A stretch of 60,235 nucleotides of DNA, taken from positions 1 through 60,235 of the forward strand of contig CALMZQ010000129.1 in NCBI GenBank assembly GCA_937870915.1. The letters are read 5' to 3'. Positions within the stretch are counted from its first letter, which is position 1. Every line of letters starts with the position of its first letter. Positions 26,017-34,564 of this stretch are shown in pieces. The notes under the pieces were generated by a model, which saw only the letters and a list, made by a program, of their open reading frames with translations, did not search any database and was not told the origin of the DNA. The position numbers and the translations under genes were made by a program. Origin of the DNA: an uncultured Ignavibacteria bacterium (lineage in GTDB: Bacteria; Bacteroidota; Ignavibacteria; Kapaibacteriales; Kapaibacteriaceae).

Positions 26017-27864
26017 ATGATCCAAGAGTACGACCTTCAGGGTGAAACTGAGCGGGTTGCAATGTTTCTCAGAACCGATCAATTCACGGCGGCTGAACAG
26101 GGCATTGCAGGCATGTTGCAGACCACCAACGGTAAGCGCCGCATGGTAGGTATGAGGCTGAAGGGGGAACTTGATCTTAAGAAGCGACTGGTGCAGTCAG
26201 CGTCGATGCTACTAGAGGAGGCACTGATTCTCGCTACAATCCATGGTGAAGCACTTGATGAGGCCCACTGTAGGTTGCTATTGGCAGAATCTGCCTATAG
26301 CACATCGAATCTCCAGTCTGCGAGTGAGTACTTAGAACAGGCTGAGAAAGTGTATCTCTCGAAGGAACATGAAGTTGGGCGTATCAAATGCATGATCTGC
26401 AGGGGATACATGCTGGAGCTAAGAGGTGATTCTCTTGGCGCAATTGAAGTTTACAAGACCGCTATTGAAGCAGCCAAGGCAACAAATGAAGTGTACCTTC
26501 AAGCCAGGATACACCAACAAATGAGCTCAGCCTACATGGATACGGCTGACTTTGATCGGTCTCTCGAATCACTGAACGAGGCTGAGCTCAAATATGCCGA
26601 ATCAGGATCCCGCATTGGGTTGGGGAGAGTTCACATGACTCGATCTTCTGTCTTCCGCAGGCAGGGCGATTTTGCAGGTGCAATTGCCGAAGCATCATCA
26701 GCACTCGATCTGTTCAAGAGTATTGGTGCCGACCACGAAGCAGCGCGGATATCGCACAATCTGGGATCTATCTATCTCATTCTCGAAAATCCAGTTGATG
26801 CAAAACAGTGCTATCAGTTTGCACTCGAATATTTCACAGCTCGCAATATGCTGGCCGAAATGGCTTTGGCCACTGAGAACCTAGGTGCCGTTGCGCATAC
26901 ATGCAATGAGTTTAGCGTGGCGATTGAGTTGTACATAAAGGCCAATTCGATCTATGAAAGTATTGGCAATAGGCCGTATCAGGCAGATGTCTGTCAAAAA
27001 CTCGGTACAACATTCTTACAGTTGAATGAATACGACCATGCACGCACCTACTTGGAATTGGCAATTGAATTGGAACTCGGAACAGGTCGATCTGATGCGA
27101 GTAGCGCTGCCCAATGCTCACTTGGAAAGTTGTTTGCCCAGAGTGACTGGCTACACTACGATCCTGAAAAGGCCGAAGGCCTCTTACAAGAGTCAATGCG
27201 GTACAACATGGAGAAGGGGCAGAAGAGAAACGTATACTTGATTCATGAGAACTTCATCAAACTCTATAAGTCCACTGGCGACTATGAGAAGTGCATTGTT
27301 CATTTCGAGACGCACCAAGAACTCTATCGCGAGATAGTGAATGCTGATGTTAAGAAGCAGGCCGATCGATTTGAGTGGGAACGTAAGCTACTCGAGATCG
27401 AATCACAAAGGGAAGTGCAACGTGTAAAGAACGAAGAACAGACTGCATCACTTGATAGAACTGTGACCCAACTTGTCAAGACTAACGAACTTCTCTCTCA
27501 GTTGTCGCGAAATACGGAGCGCTTATTAGACCATGTTCGCGGAGAGGGAATCAAAATATGCGAACAGCTTCTAGATAAGCTCAGTCGTAGTATCAAACCT
27601 ATCAGTGATATACACGAAGTCGATGAGCAGCTGCGAACCGTTCATGCCCCATTCATACAAGCGCTGAAGTCCGTGGCTCCAACGCTGAGCACCATGGAGC
27701 ATCGTGTAGCAGCCCTCTTGCATATGAAGCTCACATCAGCTCAAATAGCTGCTGTACTCTCTGTGTCGAAACGCACCGTTGAATTTCATCGGTTGAACAT
27801 TCGCAAGAAGATGAGTCTCCTTCCGGAGCAAGATCTATACTCCGTCTTTACCTCAATCTCCTAA
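26017..27864 (+). CDS. TPR - coiled coil - LuxR-type HTH regulator
   Basis: 615 aa with no signal peptide, so cytoplasmic. Residues ~60-440 are tandem TPR-like helix pairs (for example IGLGRVHMTRSSVFRRQGDF, ALATENLGAVAHTCNEF). A charged coiled coil of ~60 residues follows (FEWERKLLEIESQREVQRVK). The C-terminus is a LuxR/GerE-type HTH: LSTMEHRVAALLHMKLTSAQ then VSKRTVEFHRLNIRKKM. The layout is that of Bacteroidota TPR-LuxR regulators, with the TPR part as the likely protein- or ligand-sensing module. The target is unknown; divergent or neighbouring envelope genes are candidates. Confidence 0.85.
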   Translation: MIQEYDLQGETERVAMFLRTDQFTAAEQGIAGMLQTTNGKRRMVGMRLKGELDLKKRLVQSASMLLEEALILATIHGEALDEAHCRLLLAESAYSTSNLQSASEYLEQAEKVYLSKEHEVGRIKCMICRGYMLELRGDSLGAIEVYKTAIEAAKATNEVYLQARIHQQMSSAYMDTADFDRSLESLNEAELKYAESGSRIGLGRVHMTRSSVFRRQGDFAGAIAEASSALDLFKSIGADHEAARISHNLGSIYLILENPVDAKQCYQFALEYFTARNMLAEMALATENLGAVAHTCNEFSVAIELYIKANSIYESIGNRPYQADVCQKLGTTFLQLNEYDHARTYLELAIELELGTGRSDASSAAQCSLGKLFAQSDWLHYDPEKAEGLLQESMRYNMEKGQKRNVYLIHENFIKLYKSTGDYEKCIVHFETHQELYREIVNADVKKQADRFEWERKLLEIESQREVQRVKNEEQTASLDRTVTQLVKTNELLSQLSRNTERLLDHVRGEGIKICEQLLDKLSRSIKPISDIHEVDEQLRTVHAPFIQALKSVAPTLSTMEHRVAALLHMKLTSAQIAAVLSVSKRTVEFHRLNIRKKMSLLPEQDLYSVFTSIS

Positions 27865-27880
27865 ATGAACATGGGTTGTT

Positions 27881-29245
27881 CTATAAATTGCTAATGACAT
27901 TTACACCAATGCCAGGTTGCTTCCCATCTCCATTTCCGTGCACAAGGAGTGTGAGCACGTTTCCTGGTGCTAACGCAACACCACTAATCGTATGCAGTAC
28001 GTTAGCAGTTCCGCTGCGAACGATCTGGACGGTATAGGTGCCGGCTGGCCTGAGCACAAATGGAGAAACTGCGCGGGAATCAACGTTATGGATAGAGAGG
28101 AGATCGGATTGTACTGCCCCCTCTGCGATGAGTACATCAATCTCTCCTGCACCCAGTGTCATGTTCGCCACGCGAATCTGTGGCGTTGCAATTCCAGCTT
28201 CAAACTCATCTGCTACGGTGATATACTCCTCGGCAGTTGTTGTCCATTCCCCTGTTGGGAACATGCTATAGTGCGTGTTCGGAAGGAATGCCGGTTGCAA
28301 AGCGGGTGGCGGTACAATAGGGAGCATGCCTGCGGTAGTTGTTTTGAACGAGATCGTTGGAGCGCCATTCGCAACACTCACAGAGTGGTAGCCAAATGAG
28401 CGTGGGAACAACAATGGTTCGACATTTACTTGTGTATTGTTCACGAAGACGTTGAGCTCCGGTGCAGTAGGAGATGATTGCACAACCATAAAGTGCGAGA
28501 TGCCACCGGGATATATAGGCACAAGTTCAGTGATGGTGCCGGCAGGGTCTCTCTCGGAATACACCCGAACGACGAGTGGTGTTTCATCTGTTGGGTCTGC
28601 TGTTCCCATTGCCACAACAGTGTACGATGTGGCAGACATAAACGCAAACGGTGCGAATTGCAATGTTGGAGAGCAACCAGCGCCGTCGAGCTGTAACGAG
28701 TAGGTAGATGGAGCGAACTCGTCAAATGCAGTTACATCTCTACTGAGCAGGTTGGCATGGAGGGTAGTAAGGGGGAAGGATGAGTGTAACGTAAGTTCAG
28801 GTGCATCGATCACCATGTTTGCAAATCGAATCTTTGCGACATTCGCTTCCGGTAAAGCTTGTCCGACGGTGATCGTTGGTGTGATACTTGCTCCTGTAAC
28901 TGGGCCAACGGCGAAAATCGTAACAAGATCGTACTCGCCAAGTATTCCATTGAACATGGCCACTGGTTCGTTGTGAATCGAAGGAGCGAACACTTGTACA
29001 CTTGTTGGTCCCGTGTTCGTCGCGGTAGAGAGTACGCCCTTGAATCCAACATCCGCCGTTGGTGACGCGATGTTCACTCTGAGATACATGGTAGTTGGCG
29101 CCGAAGCTGAGAGCATTTCATGAAGGCCATGAACCAGGTTGATTCGAGCAGAACCTGATTCCGGGCAGTTTGCACACCCACAACCCTGAATCGCGTATGC
29201 AACGCAAATGAGAAGAGAGAGGGTGGTTAGCGTTCGAGTGTTCAT
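27881..29245 (-). CDS. DUF4397-domain lipoprotein
   Basis: 454 aa. The ATG at 29245 is chosen over one 42 bp upstream because it starts a lipoprotein signal with lipobox AIQG-C (LLICVAYAIQGCGC). The mature protein contains repeated blocks of the DUF4397 type: ARINLVHGL, KIRFANMVIDAPELTLH, PELNVFVNNTQVN and PQIRVANMTLGAGEIDVLI, each with an 'RxxN/xxP.L.V' strand pattern. It is predicted to be anchored in the membrane and exposed to the periplasm or cell surface. Function of the family is unknown. It is convergent with the TPR-LuxR gene, with a 16-bp gap. Confidence 0.8.
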   Translation of the reverse strand: MNTRTLTTLSLLICVAYAIQGCGCANCPESGSARINLVHGLHEMLSASAPTTMYLRVNIASPTADVGFKGVLSTATNTGPTSVQVFAPSIHNEPVAMFNGILGEYDLVTIFAVGPVTGASITPTITVGQALPEANVAKIRFANMVIDAPELTLHSSFPLTTLHANLLSRDVTAFDEFAPSTYSLQLDGAGCSPTLQFAPFAFMSATSYTVVAMGTADPTDETPLVVRVYSERDPAGTITELVPIYPGGISHFMVVQSSPTAPELNVFVNNTQVNVEPLLFPRSFGYHSVSVANGAPTISFKTTTAGMLPIVPPPALQPAFLPNTHYSMFPTGEWTTTAEEYITVADEFEAGIATPQIRVANMTLGAGEIDVLIAEGAVQSDLLSIHNVDSRAVSPFVLRPAGTYTVQIVRSGTANVLHTISGVALAPGNVLTLLVHGNGDGKQPGIGVNVISNL

Positions 29246-29479
29246 GATGAATTCCAAATTGTACGTATGCAATATCAGGTTCTGCAAACGAGAGGGGACT
29301 ACGAGGCACTACTAGTTTGTGGAATAGCACTCGTGATGTCGAGAGACTCCGAATAAGAGCAAAAGACGTCTTTGAGGTATGAAGACCTATCCTTACAAAC
29401 AATGGCTCGCACTATTCTAGTAGCCACAACTCGGAATGGCACAGATTTGGCAACATTTCCACAACTCGACTCATTTGCT

Positions 29480-29587
29480 ATGCACAGGGCATACTCCGAC
29501 CATCTGTCCAACGCGAATCGTGGGGTGTTGGCGGGGTACATCGTGGGGTTGAAGGTGGGTACAGCGAAGAAGGCGTGTGTTTGTTGA
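29480..29587 (+). pseudogene. Truncated copy of the PD-(D/E)XK gene at 30900
   Basis: The short frame contains YSDHLSNANRGVLAGYIVGL, nearly identical to residues ~17-36 of the intact protein at 30900-31433 (YSDHLSNANRGVLAEYIVGL). The similarity at DNA level starts near 29488 and stops just before the 28-bp-family repeat at 29590. The nuclease core (IEVKSS) is missing, so this is a broken duplicate, useful for tracing how the cassette between the two copies arrived. Confidence 0.8.
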
Positions 29588-29589
29588 TC

Positions 29590-29630
29590 GACGTCGGGAG
29601 TCTTATTCTCCCGGAGTGACGTCGGGAGTC
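29590..29630. repeat. 28-bp family repeat, left flank of cassette
   Basis: About 1.5 units of the 28-bp hairpin repeat in its GTCTT variant, with one T change in the loop. It immediately follows the truncated PD-(D/E)XK fragment and precedes the three-gene cassette 29709-30759. Confidence 0.9.
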
Positions 29631-29708
29631 AAGCGTCCGCCCTCGCCCCCTTCACGAATCTTCCCTTTACGTATCTATATTGCCGTGGCACATGATATAG
29701 GGGTGTGT

Positions 29709-29879
29709 ATGGACCAGGGGTTGTCCGAACGAATCGAAGCGGTGGAACGGCTGACGAAGCTGTTCAAGACGGAGAGGACCGTCTACTTGACAGCAACGAT
29801 CATCTCGTTGGTGATGCTGGTTGCGAGTGCGTTGTCGCTGATGCTACGAATAAGGCCGGTACAGCGGAGCTTACGATGA
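29709..29879 (+). CDS. Small membrane protein (possibly frameshifted with next ORF)
   Basis: 56 codons from ATG 29709: a charged N-terminus (MDQGLSERIEAVERLTKLFK) and one membrane segment (VYLTATIISLVMLVASALSL). The tail RIRPVQRSLR is basic and looks like out-of-frame reading. In the -1 frame the same DNA continues into a second hydrophobic, protein-like segment that becomes the next ORF, so the two may be one ~95-aa two-helix protein joined by a frameshift. Its stop overlaps the next ATG (ATGA). Confidence 0.55.
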   Translation: MDQGLSERIEAVERLTKLFKTERTVYLTATIISLVMLVASALSLMLRIRPVQRSLR

Positions 29880-29992
29880 TGTTCGGTTCCGGTGGACTGA
29901 TCACGTATACAGCTGGACGCTTGCTTGTGATGTGGAGTGAGGCGATGAAGCGACTCCTTCCTGCTGCATCGGATGCAAAGGAGAAGTCGTGA
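29876..29992 (+). CDS. Very small hydrophobic ORF coupled by ATGA
   Basis: 38 codons starting MMFGSGGLITYTAGRLLVMW and ending AASDAKEKS. It could be a separate small membrane peptide or the second half of the preceding protein. Its stop overlaps the start of the NlpC/P60-like gene by one base (TGATG), so the three are tightly coupled. A holin-like two-helix protein is conceivable by analogy only. Confidence 0.45.
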   Translation: MMFGSGGLITYTAGRLLVMWSEAMKRLLPAASDAKEKS

Positions 29993-30759
29993 TGGCATCT
30001 TCCGAGGAAACTCTTGCAAGAGCATCGAAACGTGCTGCGCTCGTAAGCGCGGTAGGGGTTGTCCTTGTTGTGGCATCGCTCATCTACTCCACACTCCGCA
30101 TCGTTGCCATTGAGGATGAGGTGAATGAGAAGCAAGCTCTTCTCAAGAACGTTTCTGATTCGTTGGCTGAGAGCAAGGCGCAGTGGCGTGCCTTAAAGGA
30201 CGAAGTAGTTGAGCTTCGGAACACACAAGACAATGTATTGAAGTTTCTGACCGAGATCGTTGACGGAAAGAAGGTGAATCTTCTCGATGCCGATGTCGCG
30301 TGGTCGGACGTCCAACGCGGTGTTGATGCAATTGCGCCCGGTGCACGTAAACAAGCGATCCTTACTGCGATCCTTCTGGCGTGGAAGGACATCCCATTCG
30401 CAATGGGCCAAAGCACGCCCAATCAGGGATTCGACTCTCCACGATTCCTAGCGTATGTGCTACAGAAGAATGGTGTCCAGATTCAACAACGTCCTAATGA
30501 ACGACTATCTGATGCTCTCATGCGCATTTGTATACGCGTTGACAAACCACTGCCGGGCGATCTCGTATTCTACAAGGGTCAGGTTGGATCCTTTGGCTTC
30601 CTCTATCTCGCTGATGACCAACCATTTGTTGCCGGAATCGGTGTAGGAACCCTGCAGGCAGTTGAACCACTCCAGATCATGCGACTAGCAAATGTGAACA
30701 CGCCACACTTCCCGTTGATCGGGTACTATAGAGTGCCATATCCGGGAGAAGGACGATAG
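29992..30759 (+). CDS. Membrane-anchored NlpC/P60-like protein lacking catalytic residues
   Basis: 255 aa: an N-terminal membrane segment (~15-37), a coiled coil (~40-90), then an NlpC/P60-like fold. The family's G-x-D-C-S-G-F catalytic motif appears here as GFDSPRF (146-152), with Cys replaced by Ser149. The PLPGDLVFYKG strand (186-196) is well kept, but the following G-H-V-G motif is GSFGF, so the catalytic His is missing as well. It should not cleave peptidoglycan and may instead bind it. It sits third in a tightly coupled cassette between two 28-bp repeat blocks. Confidence 0.7.
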   Translation: MASSEETLARASKRAALVSAVGVVLVVASLIYSTLRIVAIEDEVNEKQALLKNVSDSLAESKAQWRALKDEVVELRNTQDNVLKFLTEIVDGKKVNLLDADVAWSDVQRGVDAIAPGARKQAILTAILLAWKDIPFAMGQSTPNQGFDSPRFLAYVLQKNGVQIQQRPNERLSDALMRICIRVDKPLPGDLVFYKGQVGSFGFLYLADDQPFVAGIGVGTLQAVEPLQIMRLANVNTPHFPLIGYYRVPYPGEGR

Positions 30760-30778
30760 CATACTTGAGTCATTCGAT

Positions 30779-30862
30779 ACGTCGGGAGTCTTACTCTCCC
30801 GGAGTGACGTCGGGAGTCTTACTCTCCCGGAGTGACGTCGGGAGTCTTACTCTCCCGGAGTG
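30779..30862. repeat. 28-bp family array, three units
   Basis: Three contiguous copies of the GTCTT variant, each with CGGGAG...CTCCCG. They lie 20 bp after the NlpC/P60-like stop and just before the intact PD-(D/E)XK gene, so the cassette is flanked by the same repeat on both sides. Confidence 0.95.
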
Positions 30863-30899
30863 AAAGCGTAACCCCGCATCTACGTATCTCGGAAACCCC

Positions 30900-31433
30900 A
30901 TGCCCCCTCCCTCCCACATCTCGGCCCCTTCGTTCTGGCAATGGGCGTATTCCGACCATCTGTCCAATGCGAACCGTGGGGTGTTGGCGGAGTATATCGT
31001 TGGGTTGGCGGTGGGTGCAACGGAGAAGCCACGGGTTGAGTGGGACAAGTATGATCTGGTGACGCCGGGTGGTGTTTCGATTGAGGTGAAGTCATCGGCG
31101 TATCTGCAATCGTGGAACAACCCGAAGCCGAGTACGATTGTGTTTGATATTGCGCCAAAGACGTGGTGGGATGCAGCAACAAACACGTATGCAACGGCAC
31201 GTGAACGGTCGGCCAAGGTCTATGTGTTCTGCGTGTTCAAAGAACAGGATCGACAAAAGGCTAACCCTCTGGATCTCTCGCAATGGTTCTTCCTTGTGTG
31301 TCCAACTTCACAGATCAATGTGTGGTTCGGAAAACAGAAGTCTGTGCGGTTAGGGATTTTGGAAGGGAAGGGGCAGGAGAGAATCCGGTACGAGGAGATC
31401 GCAGCGGCGGTGGAAGAGGTAGTAACCCTGTAA
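30900..31433 (+). CDS. PD-(D/E)XK nuclease-fold protein
   Basis: 177 aa. FWQWAYSDHLSNANRGVLAE is followed by RVEWDKYDLVTPGGVSIEVK, which has D52 and E62-x-K64 in the spacing of a PD-(D/E)XK active site, plus an upstream E31. The second half (AKVYVFCVF, NPLDLSQWFFLV) fits the family of small hypothetical nucleases common in many phyla. Substrate unknown; DNA cleavage is predicted by fold. A truncated copy lies at 29480-29587. Confidence 0.75.
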   Translation: MPPPSHISAPSFWQWAYSDHLSNANRGVLAEYIVGLAVGATEKPRVEWDKYDLVTPGGVSIEVKSSAYLQSWNNPKPSTIVFDIAPKTWWDAATNTYATARERSAKVYVFCVFKEQDRQKANPLDLSQWFFLVCPTSQINVWFGKQKSVRLGILEGKGQERIRYEEIAAAVEEVVTL

Positions 31434-31524
31434 CCCATGGTTTGAAATTATCTTGTAATGTCAACTTTGAATATATTTATACGAGTAATAGTAAACCATA
31501 GGTGTGTTTACAAATAGTACTAAA

Positions 31525-31545
31525 TTGCATACCATGAGTATGCAA
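31525..31545. promoter_or_regulatory. Perfect inverted repeat over the abiEi start
   Basis: TTGCATAC-CATGA-GTATGCAA has two perfect 8-bp arms and a 5-bp spacer, and spans the start codon of the AbiEi-like antitoxin (ATG 31534). AbiEi proteins are known to repress their own operon through inverted repeats near the promoter, so this is a likely operator. The same symmetry in RNA could hide the start codon. The 100 bp upstream are AT-rich, suiting a promoter. Confidence 0.6.
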
Positions 31546-32313
31546 AAACAGCAAAAATTAAACCAGCTCCAACATGTGCTTGGAGAAGGGTTGCTTGCAC
31601 CAGCTTGGTGGCTGGAAGAGCAGGGCTACTCGCGTGCGTTGCTTTCACGATATGTGAAGAGTGGCTGGCTGGAGTCGCCCGCTCGTGGAGTGTATCGTCG
31701 ACCCGGCCCCGCACTGAAATGGCAGAACGTGGTTGCCAGCCTGCAACTCCTTATGAAGACGAACTTGCACGTTGGTGGAAGGACAGCACTCGTCCAACGT
31801 GGGATGGGGCATTATGTGCGAATGAGCGGCGAGGAGACGATCGTGCTGTACGGTCCAGATCGGTTACCGCCGTGGGTGAATGCTATCGGGCTGCCACAGA
31901 AGTTTGAAGCTCGTAAGGACACAATGTTCGGTGACACAGTTCTTGGGTTGCAAGAGGAGACGTGGGGGGCTTGGGACTGGCATCTGACGTACTCCACGGA
32001 AGAACGAGCCATTTTCGAGCTACTGGCGGGTGTGCCCCAAAAGGAATCCGTGTACGAGGCATCCGTCATGGTGCAGGGTTTGGTGAATCTTCGTCCTACT
32101 CTTGTATCGGCACTTCTAACGTCCTGCACAAGCATCAAGGTGAAGCGATTGTTCCTTGCACTTGCCGATCTACATCGCCACCAGTGGTTTGCACATCTCG
32201 ATTTATCACACGTCAACCTTGGCTTCGGCAAGCGAATGCTTGTTCCCGGCGGAACGTTGCATTCAACGTATCTGATCACGTTACCAAGCGACCTTGATGA
32301 TCACGCCCAATAA
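31534..32313 (+). CDS. AbiEi-family antitoxin (type IV TA)
   Basis: 259 aa; start at 31534 or the ATG 6 bp later. The N-terminal winged-helix part (LLAPAWWLEEQGYSRALLSR, YVKSGWLESPARGVYRRPG) is the AbiEi-type DNA-binding domain, followed by the C-terminal antitoxin domain (LHVGGRTALVQRGMGHYVR, YSTEERAIFELLAGVPQ). The antitoxin counters the AbiEii nucleotidyltransferase and represses the operon. It overlaps the toxin gene by 17 bp. The module is probably a phage-defence or stability cassette. Confidence 0.88.
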   Translation: MSMQKQQKLNQLQHVLGEGLLAPAWWLEEQGYSRALLSRYVKSGWLESPARGVYRRPGPALKWQNVVASLQLLMKTNLHVGGRTALVQRGMGHYVRMSGEETIVLYGPDRLPPWVNAIGLPQKFEARKDTMFGDTVLGLQEETWGAWDWHLTYSTEERAIFELLAGVPQKESVYEASVMVQGLVNLRPTLVSALLTSCTSIKVKRLFLALADLHRHQWFAHLDLSHVNLGFGKRMLVPGGTLHSTYLITLPSDLDDHAQ

Positions 32314-33217
32314 TCCATACTACACGCAGGTTCGGTTACTCGTGACGGTGTTGCCGATCGTTGCTAAGGAAGCGTGTTTTGCACTAAAGGGAGGAACGGC
32401 GATCAATCTGTTCGTCCGCGATATGCCGCGGTTGTCCGTAGACATTGATCTGGCCTACCTGCCAATCAGCAACCGAGCATCTGCATTGGAGGAGATTGAT
32501 GCATCTCTTGGCCGAATCAGTGCAACTCTATCAGGTCGACCACATGAATTCCGTGTGCGGGTGGGTAAGCGCCAGGACGAGAAGGTGTATGGTCTGTTGA
32601 TTTCGAGCGATACCGCCACTATCAAGATCGAGGTATCTCCAGTGCTGCGCGGCGCGGTGTATACGGGATCTACGCGGAGGATCGTTGAGCGCGCAGAGGC
32701 GGAGTTCGGCTTTGCAGCAGTTCCAGTAGTGTCTATGGCCGACCTCTATGCAGGCAAGATTGTTGCCGCGCTGGATCGTCAACACCCGAGAGATCTTTAT
32801 GATGTGATGCTGCTCTTAGCTACAGAGGGAATCAATGATGAGATGTTTCGTGCCTTCATCGTGTATCTGATAAGTCACGACGGATCGATCGCACGCGTGT
32901 TGAATCCAAACCACAAACCCTTGCAAGAATTGTTCACCTCTCAGTTTGAAGGGATGACGGAACACATTGTTACTATTGATGACCTGGATAGAACACGCAC
33001 CTCTCTGATCTCGTCACTTCACCAGCGTTTAGGTGAACGAGTGAAGGCTTTCCTCATTTCTTTCAAGAGAGGTACACCAGATTGGGACCTGCTCGGAGTT
33101 CTCCACGCAGCTGATTTGCCTGCAGTACGATGGAAGCTTGAGAACCTTGCCCGTATGGCGCCGGAGAAACATCGCAAGGCACTCGATGAACTTGAGAGCC
33201 TTTTGGCAAACTTGTGA
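32297..33217 (+). CDS. AbiEii-family nucleotidyltransferase toxin
   Basis: 306 aa; the ATG at 32297 lies inside the antitoxin's 3' end. The nucleotidyltransferase motif is FALKGGTAINLFVRDMPRLS followed by VDIDLAYLP (GG-T/S...D-I-D), then a K/R-rich strand and the SMADLYAGKIVAALDRQHPR helix with RDLYDV, all diagnostic of the AbiEii/AbiGii family. The toxin is thought to transfer nucleotides to tRNA or another target and halt growth on phage infection. Length and gene order are normal for the system. Confidence 0.93.
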   Translation: MITPNNPYYTQVRLLVTVLPIVAKEACFALKGGTAINLFVRDMPRLSVDIDLAYLPISNRASALEEIDASLGRISATLSGRPHEFRVRVGKRQDEKVYGLLISSDTATIKIEVSPVLRGAVYTGSTRRIVERAEAEFGFAAVPVVSMADLYAGKIVAALDRQHPRDLYDVMLLLATEGINDEMFRAFIVYLISHDGSIARVLNPNHKPLQELFTSQFEGMTEHIVTIDDLDRTRTSLISSLHQRLGERVKAFLISFKRGTPDWDLLGVLHAADLPAVRWKLENLARMAPEKHRKALDELESLLANL

Positions 33218-33232
33218 TCACGGTTCACCTAG

Positions 33233-33400
33233 CGAACAGTGAACGGTGAACAGCGAACAGCGTAACTCTGTAACTCCGTAACTCCGTAACTCCGTATCTC
33301 TCTTCAAGCCCCAACGGGGCGAAATCCCCCTAGCCCATGACGGAGTCATGGGAAGTAAGGCGACGGAGTCATGGGAAGTAAGGCGACGCAGTCGTTGGGA
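33233..33400. repeat. Composite intergenic repeat module
   Basis: In order: AGCGAAC-type 7-bp units (33233-33262), GTAACTCCGT 10-bp units (33261-33300), then a REP-like double hairpin: GCCCC-AAC-GGGGC (33308-33320) and CCCATGAC-GGA-GTCATGGG (33334-33352), the latter followed by duplicated GGGAAGTAAGGCGACG blocks. The same order is seen at 34310-34440, 39198-39480 and 40205-40320. Confidence 0.9.
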
Positions 33401-33477
33401 AGTGCTCGTACGTCGAAGTTGTAGTAGTGTTCAGTTTGCTGATATTGCTAGATGTGTACTTTACGGAGGGAAACCGC

Positions 33478-34299
33478 ATGGCTACATCGTTGGTGCGTTG
33501 GACAACGCGAATCTGGTTTGTCATCGGTGTTTGTGTGCTTGCTGCTGGTGCATACAAAGCGATCGCCGTGCTCAGCATGGTAGTTGGATCTTGGTGGAAG
33601 TCCGGATCAACCTCGACGATCCCTTCGCCGCGCATGAGTGTAAAGGTTGGCGAGAAGGTGGTGACAAAGGACGGTGCCACTCTAGCATGGCAACACATCA
33701 ATCTTGACCGGCCCATGTTGATAGATGGAAGCCCCTGGCTGTATTTCCCATTAAGTCCTTCCAGAACGAAAGTGCCTCTCACTGTTAGCCATAAAGCAAG
33801 TGAAGGTAAGCCGGCAACTGAACTCGCAGGTATTGGCTACGGTGGTCAAGAGTGCGCGAATATGCTGATCGCCACGAAAAATGGAGAACCGATCAGACTC
33901 CTAATTGATAGACCCGGACTAGTGTTCGTTCAGTCCTACCACTATGGACGCGGTGAACGTAATGCCGGCTGGCCTGTTCTTGATGTTACGTTGCTTCTTA
34001 TGGACACGGACTCATCAGGAGAGATCGATCCAAATGACGGATCTTCGAGATGGTTCTTTGATCTGGATGGCACGAACCCAGTACGAATCGCGGATTCAAC
34101 AGAGCACGTACATAATGTGGAACTTATCGCCCCCTACATATTCGTAAGCAAGTCGACGCCAAGACAAGGATCGAACATTGCTGTTGAGGATGTTCCTAGT
34201 CGATTGTGGAGGTACGATACACGTACGCGTGAATTCACTCTCATGTCGGGTGTGAATGAAATGGTTAGCAGAGCGCACCGAATCTTGTTGGGGGAGTAA
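33478..34299 (+). CDS. Hypothetical protein with one N-terminal membrane segment
   Basis: 273 aa. GGAGGG at 33465-33470 supports the ATG at 33478 rather than earlier starts. Residues ~12-35 are hydrophobic (WFVIGVCVLAAGAYKAIAVL). The rest resembles a soluble sensor-like or beta-rich domain without known motifs; a repeated acidic stretch (LLMDTDSSGEIDPNDGSSRW) could bind calcium, as its DxDxSGxIDxND pattern is close to a single EF-hand or dockerin-type loop. Flanked on both sides by composite repeat modules. Function unknown. Confidence 0.65.
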   Translation: MATSLVRWTTRIWFVIGVCVLAAGAYKAIAVLSMVVGSWWKSGSTSTIPSPRMSVKVGEKVVTKDGATLAWQHINLDRPMLIDGSPWLYFPLSPSRTKVPLTVSHKASEGKPATELAGIGYGGQECANMLIATKNGEPIRLLIDRPGLVFVQSYHYGRGERNAGWPVLDVTLLLMDTDSSGEIDPNDGSSRWFFDLDGTNPVRIADSTEHVHNVELIAPYIFVSKSTPRQGSNIAVEDVPSRLWRYDTRTREFTLMSGVNEMVSRAHRILLGE

Positions 34300-34309
34300 T
34301 CAACAGAGA

Positions 34310-34490
34310 ACAGCTAACAGCGAACAGAGAACAGAGAACCCCGTAACTCTGTAACTACGTATCTCTCCTCAAGCCCCAACGGGGCGAAATCCACCTAGCC
34401 CATGACGGAGTCATGGGAAGTAAGGCGACGCAGACGTGGGAGTGATGCCTGGAATGTATTGACGTCGGGAGACTTACTCTCCCGGAGTGA
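34310..34490. repeat. Composite repeat module plus one 28-bp unit
   Basis: The 7-bp family in degenerate form (34310-34345), GTAACTCTGT units, the GCCCCAACGGGGC hairpin and CCCATGACGGAGTCATGGG hairpin (about 34376-34421) and a GGAAGTAAGGCGACGC tail. A single 28-bp-family unit follows at 34461-34490. Together with the operator region below, this fills the 352-bp gap before hipB. Confidence 0.85.
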
Positions 34491-34564
34491 AAGCGTTTAG
34501 CCAGAGCGGTAAATGAGCATATCTCGTCATAAAAGTCGATTAGTAGACGATAGGCAATTGTAAA

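Noticed and set aside
30791-31216. 141-codon minus-strand ORF
   Set aside because: Shadow of the PD-(D/E)XK gene and the 28-bp repeat on the opposite strand.
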